8,229 bases of DNA from Halobacteriales archaeon SW_5_68_122 (GTDB taxonomy: Archaea > Halobacteriota > Halobacteria > Halobacteriales > Haloarculaceae), in NCBI GenBank assembly GCA_003022815.1, contig PXSL01000098.1:1194-9422 (forward strand). Direction: 5' to 3'. The notes beneath the pieces were generated by a model. That model saw only the letters and a program-made list of their open reading frames with translations, had not been told where the DNA came from and did no database searches. This document shows positions 6,743-8,229 of this stretch, one piece after another. How positions within the stretch are numbered: the first letter of the stretch is position 1; every line of letters starts with the position of its first letter. A program made the position numbers and the translations under genes.

Positions 6743-6755
6743 CCCCATTGTGGGG
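6743..6755. repeat. Short hairpin, 5-bp stem
   Basis: CCCCA and TGGGG pair around TTG, 5 nt before the terminal stem-loop. Stacked next to it, this could form part of a structured RNA end. Confidence 0.35.
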
Positions 6756-6760
6756 GAAAG

Positions 6761-6780
6761 CCCACGACTTCAGTCGTGGG
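6761..6780 (+). repeat. Terminal stem-loop (IS605-type right end)
   Basis: CCCACGAC and GTCGTGGG pair perfectly around TTCA. In IS200/IS605 elements a subterminal hairpin at each end is recognised as single-stranded DNA by the Y1 transposase. In tnpB-type elements the right end is also the 3' part of the guide (omega) RNA, whose guide is taken from the flanking DNA. Here the flank is the histone stop codon, 5 nt away. The hairpin may also terminate histone transcription. Confidence 0.55.
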
Positions 6781-6785
6781 TAGCA

Positions 6786-7223
6786 TTACTCGAAGTACGG
6801 TTCGAGTTCGTAGTACGCCTCGACGTCCTCGGATTTGATGGTTCGGCGGTCGGCGTGTCTGGCGAGGATGGTCGCCGCCGCGGCGACGGTGTCGGCGTAG
6901 GACTCCAGTTCGCCCGCCAGCGCAATACGGGCGTCCATCGAGACGCGATACCGGTCGCCGATGTCGAGTCGCGCGATGCGGTCGACGGGCGCGACTGGCA
7001 ACTCCAGTAAATCCTTGTCGACGACCGGTGCCCCGAAGTCCTCGGCCATCAGCGTCTTCCGTCCGTCCGCCGTCGCCTCCTCGGCCGCCGCCGCCGCCAG
7101 CTCCGCGCCCCGGCCCTGGATCCGGCGCGCGAGCTCTTCGGCGGCTTCGGCGCTGACCCGTAACTGGCCTGCGTTCCGGCGGATGACGGTGTCCACCGGG
7201 GCGAACGGTAGCTCGACGCTCAT
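6786..7223 (-). CDS. hstA: Doublet archaeal histone (two fused histone folds)
   Basis: A 145-residue DNA-packaging protein with two tandem histone folds in one chain, the form usual in haloarchaea, so one polypeptide acts like a histone dimer. The N-terminal fold runs from LPFAPVDTVIRR through LRVSAEAAEELARRI to GRKTLMAEDFGAP (about 5-66). The C-terminal fold starts with the matching LPVAPVDRIARL and ends RTIKSEDVEAYYE (about 74-141). The repeated L-P-x-A-P-V-D opening shows the internal duplication. As expected for a salt-in organism, the surface is acidic, with many Asp and Glu. ATG 7223-7221 is chosen because the protein begins MSVELPFAPVD and a TATA box sits 25-32 nt upstream. It lies 88 nt downstream of the RPA-like gene on the same strand, with its own promoter. 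Its stop codon almost touches the element's terminal stem-loop. Confidence 0.95.
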   Translation of the reverse strand: MSVELPFAPVDTVIRRNAGQLRVSAEAAEELARRIQGRGAELAAAAAEEATADGRKTLMAEDFGAPVVDKDLLELPVAPVDRIARLDIGDRYRVSMDARIALAGELESYADTVAAAATILARHADRRTIKSEDVEAYYELEPYFE

Positions 7224-7247
7224 ACCCCACAACGCGGGCGAGGCAGT

Positions 7248-7255
7248 CTTAATTG
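7248..7255 (-). promoter_or_regulatory. TATA box of the histone gene (leaderless)
   Basis: On the minus strand CAATTAAG lies 25-32 nt before the histone ATG, in the only A/T-rich patch of the 88-nt gap after the RPA-like gene. No ribosome-binding motif precedes the ATG. Confidence 0.6.
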
Positions 7256-7310
7256 TATCGCAGGCCCTCGGCCTCAACGAGCCTACGGCGGCCGGGCGTC
7301 GCCGCGACCG

Positions 7311-8229
7311 TCAACGCAGCTCCTCGGCGACGAACGTCTCGCCGTCCCGGCGCCCCCGGACGGTCACCTCCTGGCCGAGGTGGACGTCGGCGTTCGTCTC
7401 GACGTGGAGCGTCTCCTCGCCGTCGTCCAGAATGACCGGGTCGCCCGGCTGGACGACCGTCCCGGTGAACGTCTCGCGGTCCGCGTTGCTTCCCGCCTCG
7501 TCGCCTCCGCTATCGCCCCCGTTGTCGCTCCCCGGGTCCGGCGCCGTCCCGTCGGCGAACTGGTCGAGTCCCGCCGAGTCGCCGCCCCGGTCCGGTTCGG
7601 CGCCGTCGAGGACGACGACCGCGGACTGCCATCCGGCCGACGCCTCGAGGTCGTCCTGCCAGCCCTCCTGTATCTCGACGTCGGCACAGAACACCTCGTC
7701 GCCGGGCCCGATGTCGAGGTCGGCTTTCGGCCCCCACAGTGCGACCCGGATGTCGTCGGTCTTGTCCTGGATCCGGACGTTCCGAACCTGCCCCTCGCTG
7801 CCGTCGTCGCGGTCGAAGGTCCGCTTGGGATCGGCCGACCGGATGACGCCGGCGACGTCGACGGTCTCGCTCAGCTCGACGTCGGCGACATCGGTCGCGT
7901 TCGGGACGAACTCGACGGACTCCTCCAGTTCGTCGAGCGCGCCCTGCGATCCGACGTGCAGCTCCAGGGCGCCCTCTCGCTCGCGGACGTAGCCGTTGAC
8001 GATCTCGACGCTCTGGCCGGTCTCAAGCTCCGTTGCCCGGTCGGCCCGCTCGTCCCACAGCGTCACGCGGACCCGGCCCGTCTCGTCGCCGACTGTCAGG
8101 TTCGACACCCGGCCCTCGGTGCCGTCGTCGCGGTCGAAGGTCCGCACCTCGTCGGTGTCCAGCACCACGCTCCGGAGGGTCACGTCGGACTGGCCGAGCG
8201 ACAGCGACTCGACGGTCCCGTCGCCGCCC
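7311..8229 (-). CDS. RPA-like single-strand DNA-binding protein, OB-fold repeats (5' end outside window)
   Basis: The C-terminal 305 residues of a replication protein A family protein, which coats single-stranded DNA in replication and repair. The frame is open to the window edge and the sequence before GTG 8183 (GTVESLSLGQSDV) is clearly coding, so the true start lies beyond 8229. Domains in visible numbering: OB fold 1 at about 16-100 (VRTFDRDDGTEGRVSNLTVG, then ETGRVRVTLWDE); OB fold 2 at about 123-210 (KRTFDRDDGSEGQVRNVRIQ, then DDIRVALWG), including one Cys; an acidic Gly/Asp/Ser linker at about 211-250; and a C-terminal strand-rich segment (TFTGTVVQPGDPVILDDGEE to FVAEELR) that may be a small third OB fold. 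No zinc finger is visible here. The two OB folds share a 26-base identical stretch at DNA level. It lies upstream of, and in the same direction as, the histone gene. Confidence 0.85.
   Translation of the reverse strand, partial: GGDGTVESLSLGQSDVTLRSVVLDTDEVRTFDRDDGTEGRVSNLTVGDETGRVRVTLWDERADRATELETGQSVEIVNGYVREREGALELHVGSQGALDELEESVEFVPNATDVADVELSETVDVAGVIRSADPKRTFDRDDGSEGQVRNVRIQDKTDDIRVALWGPKADLDIGPGDEVFCADVEIQEGWQDDLEASAGWQSAVVVLDGAEPDRGGDSAGLDQFADGTAPDPGSDNGGDSGGDEAGSNADRETFTGTVVQPGDPVILDDGEETLHVETNADVHLGQEVTVRGRRDGETFVAEELR
7799..7824 (-). repeat. Intragenic 26-bp direct repeat, copy in OB fold 2
   Basis: It is identical over 26 bases to 8120-8145 and encodes the same T-F-D-R-D-D-G region of the OB fold, exactly 107 codons away. 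This is the most conserved part of a duplicated domain. It shows either recent duplication or local gene conversion. Confidence 0.7.
8120..8145 (-). repeat. Intragenic 26-bp direct repeat, copy in OB fold 1
   Basis: Partner of 7799-7824. The flanking codons diverge, so identity is confined to the loop and strand motif. Confidence 0.7.

Larger units (their letters stand above)
6270..6780 (+). mobile_element. IS200/IS605-derived non-coding element (PATE/MITE-like)
   Basis: About 510 bp of less GC-rich DNA between the histone stop and the deacetylase promoter, with no protein resembling TnpA or TnpB in any frame. It is packed with palindromes: 6342-6362, 6368-6386, 6582-6594, 6606-6626, 6700-6711 and 6743-6755, plus longer imperfect stems. 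It ends in a perfect stem-loop at 6761-6780 with a CTTCAG centre. That end resembles the right ends of haloarchaeal IS1341-type (tnpB-only) elements, and non-coding derivatives called palindrome-associated transposable elements are known from haloarchaea. Both comparisons are from memory. The right edge is fairly firm (stem-loop, then 5 nt, then the histone stop). The left edge is a guess between about 6250 and 6300. The strand given follows the stem-loop's assumed orientation. Alternatives are a structured native RNA or a longer decayed transposon. Confidence 0.5.

Noticed and set aside
6270..6780. CRISPR array
   Set aside because: The palindromes differ in stem sequence and are irregularly spaced. 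There are no identical direct repeats with spacers.
6238..7230. Minus-strand frame open continuously from 7230 to the deacetylase stop, suggesting a 659-residue protein
   Set aside because: The part before 6237 is the wrong frame of the histone gene and then the non-coding element. It has no family-like sequence. The open run is a by-product of GC-rich DNA.

Overview
The window looks like chromosomal DNA from a haloarchaeon (class Halobacteria). Coding regions are very GC-rich, with G/C at third codon positions. The predicted proteins are rich in Asp, Glu and Ala, and several genes have an A/T-rich box about 26-30 nt upstream of the start codon with no Shine-Dalgarno site, the pattern of leaderless haloarchaeal transcripts. 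A fused-doublet histone, an archaeal (class I) CCA-adding enzyme and an RPA-type protein with repeated OB folds support this. The genus cannot be fixed from the window.

Layout. Positions 1-1090 are less GC-rich and hold no intact gene: a graveyard of decayed fragments and small palindromes, including a ~76-codon minus-strand gene broken by three frame changes (187-416), the coding-like tail of another gene just upstream of it (423-542), and a coding-like plus-strand fragment (974-1084). Positions 1096-2179 are an iron-type alcohol dehydrogenase family gene disabled by an internal deletion. Positions 2229-3137 encode a Tat-type lipoprotein with a metallopeptidase motif (HELGHILGLGHD). Positions 3138-3690 hold tRNA-Asn(GTT) on the minus strand, a second direct copy of its 3' end 143 bp away, a degenerate inverted copy, and several strong hairpins. 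This looks like an old integration site. Positions 3690-5036 encode the CCA-adding enzyme on the plus strand. The tRNA beside it does not encode CCA.

From 5043 to the right edge everything reads on the minus strand. In transcription order this is an RPA-like single-strand DNA-binding protein (cut by the window edge), a doublet histone, a class II histone-deacetylase family protein and a two-helix membrane protein. RPA, histone and deacetylase form a chromatin and DNA-binding neighbourhood that, from memory, is conserved in haloarchaea. Here it is interrupted by about 500 bp of hairpin-rich non-coding DNA (about 6270-6780), inserted between the histone stop codon and the deacetylase promoter. 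Its right edge is a perfect stem-loop of the kind seen at the right ends of haloarchaeal IS200/IS605 (IS1341-type) elements, but there is no tnpA or tnpB. It resembles a palindrome-associated (PATE/MITE-like) derivative and may carry an orphan guide-type RNA end.

No complete, clearly new biological system is visible. The most interesting parts are the hairpin-rich element in the chromatin cluster, the multi-copy tRNA-Asn end, and the unusually short N-terminus of the deacetylase beside the element.
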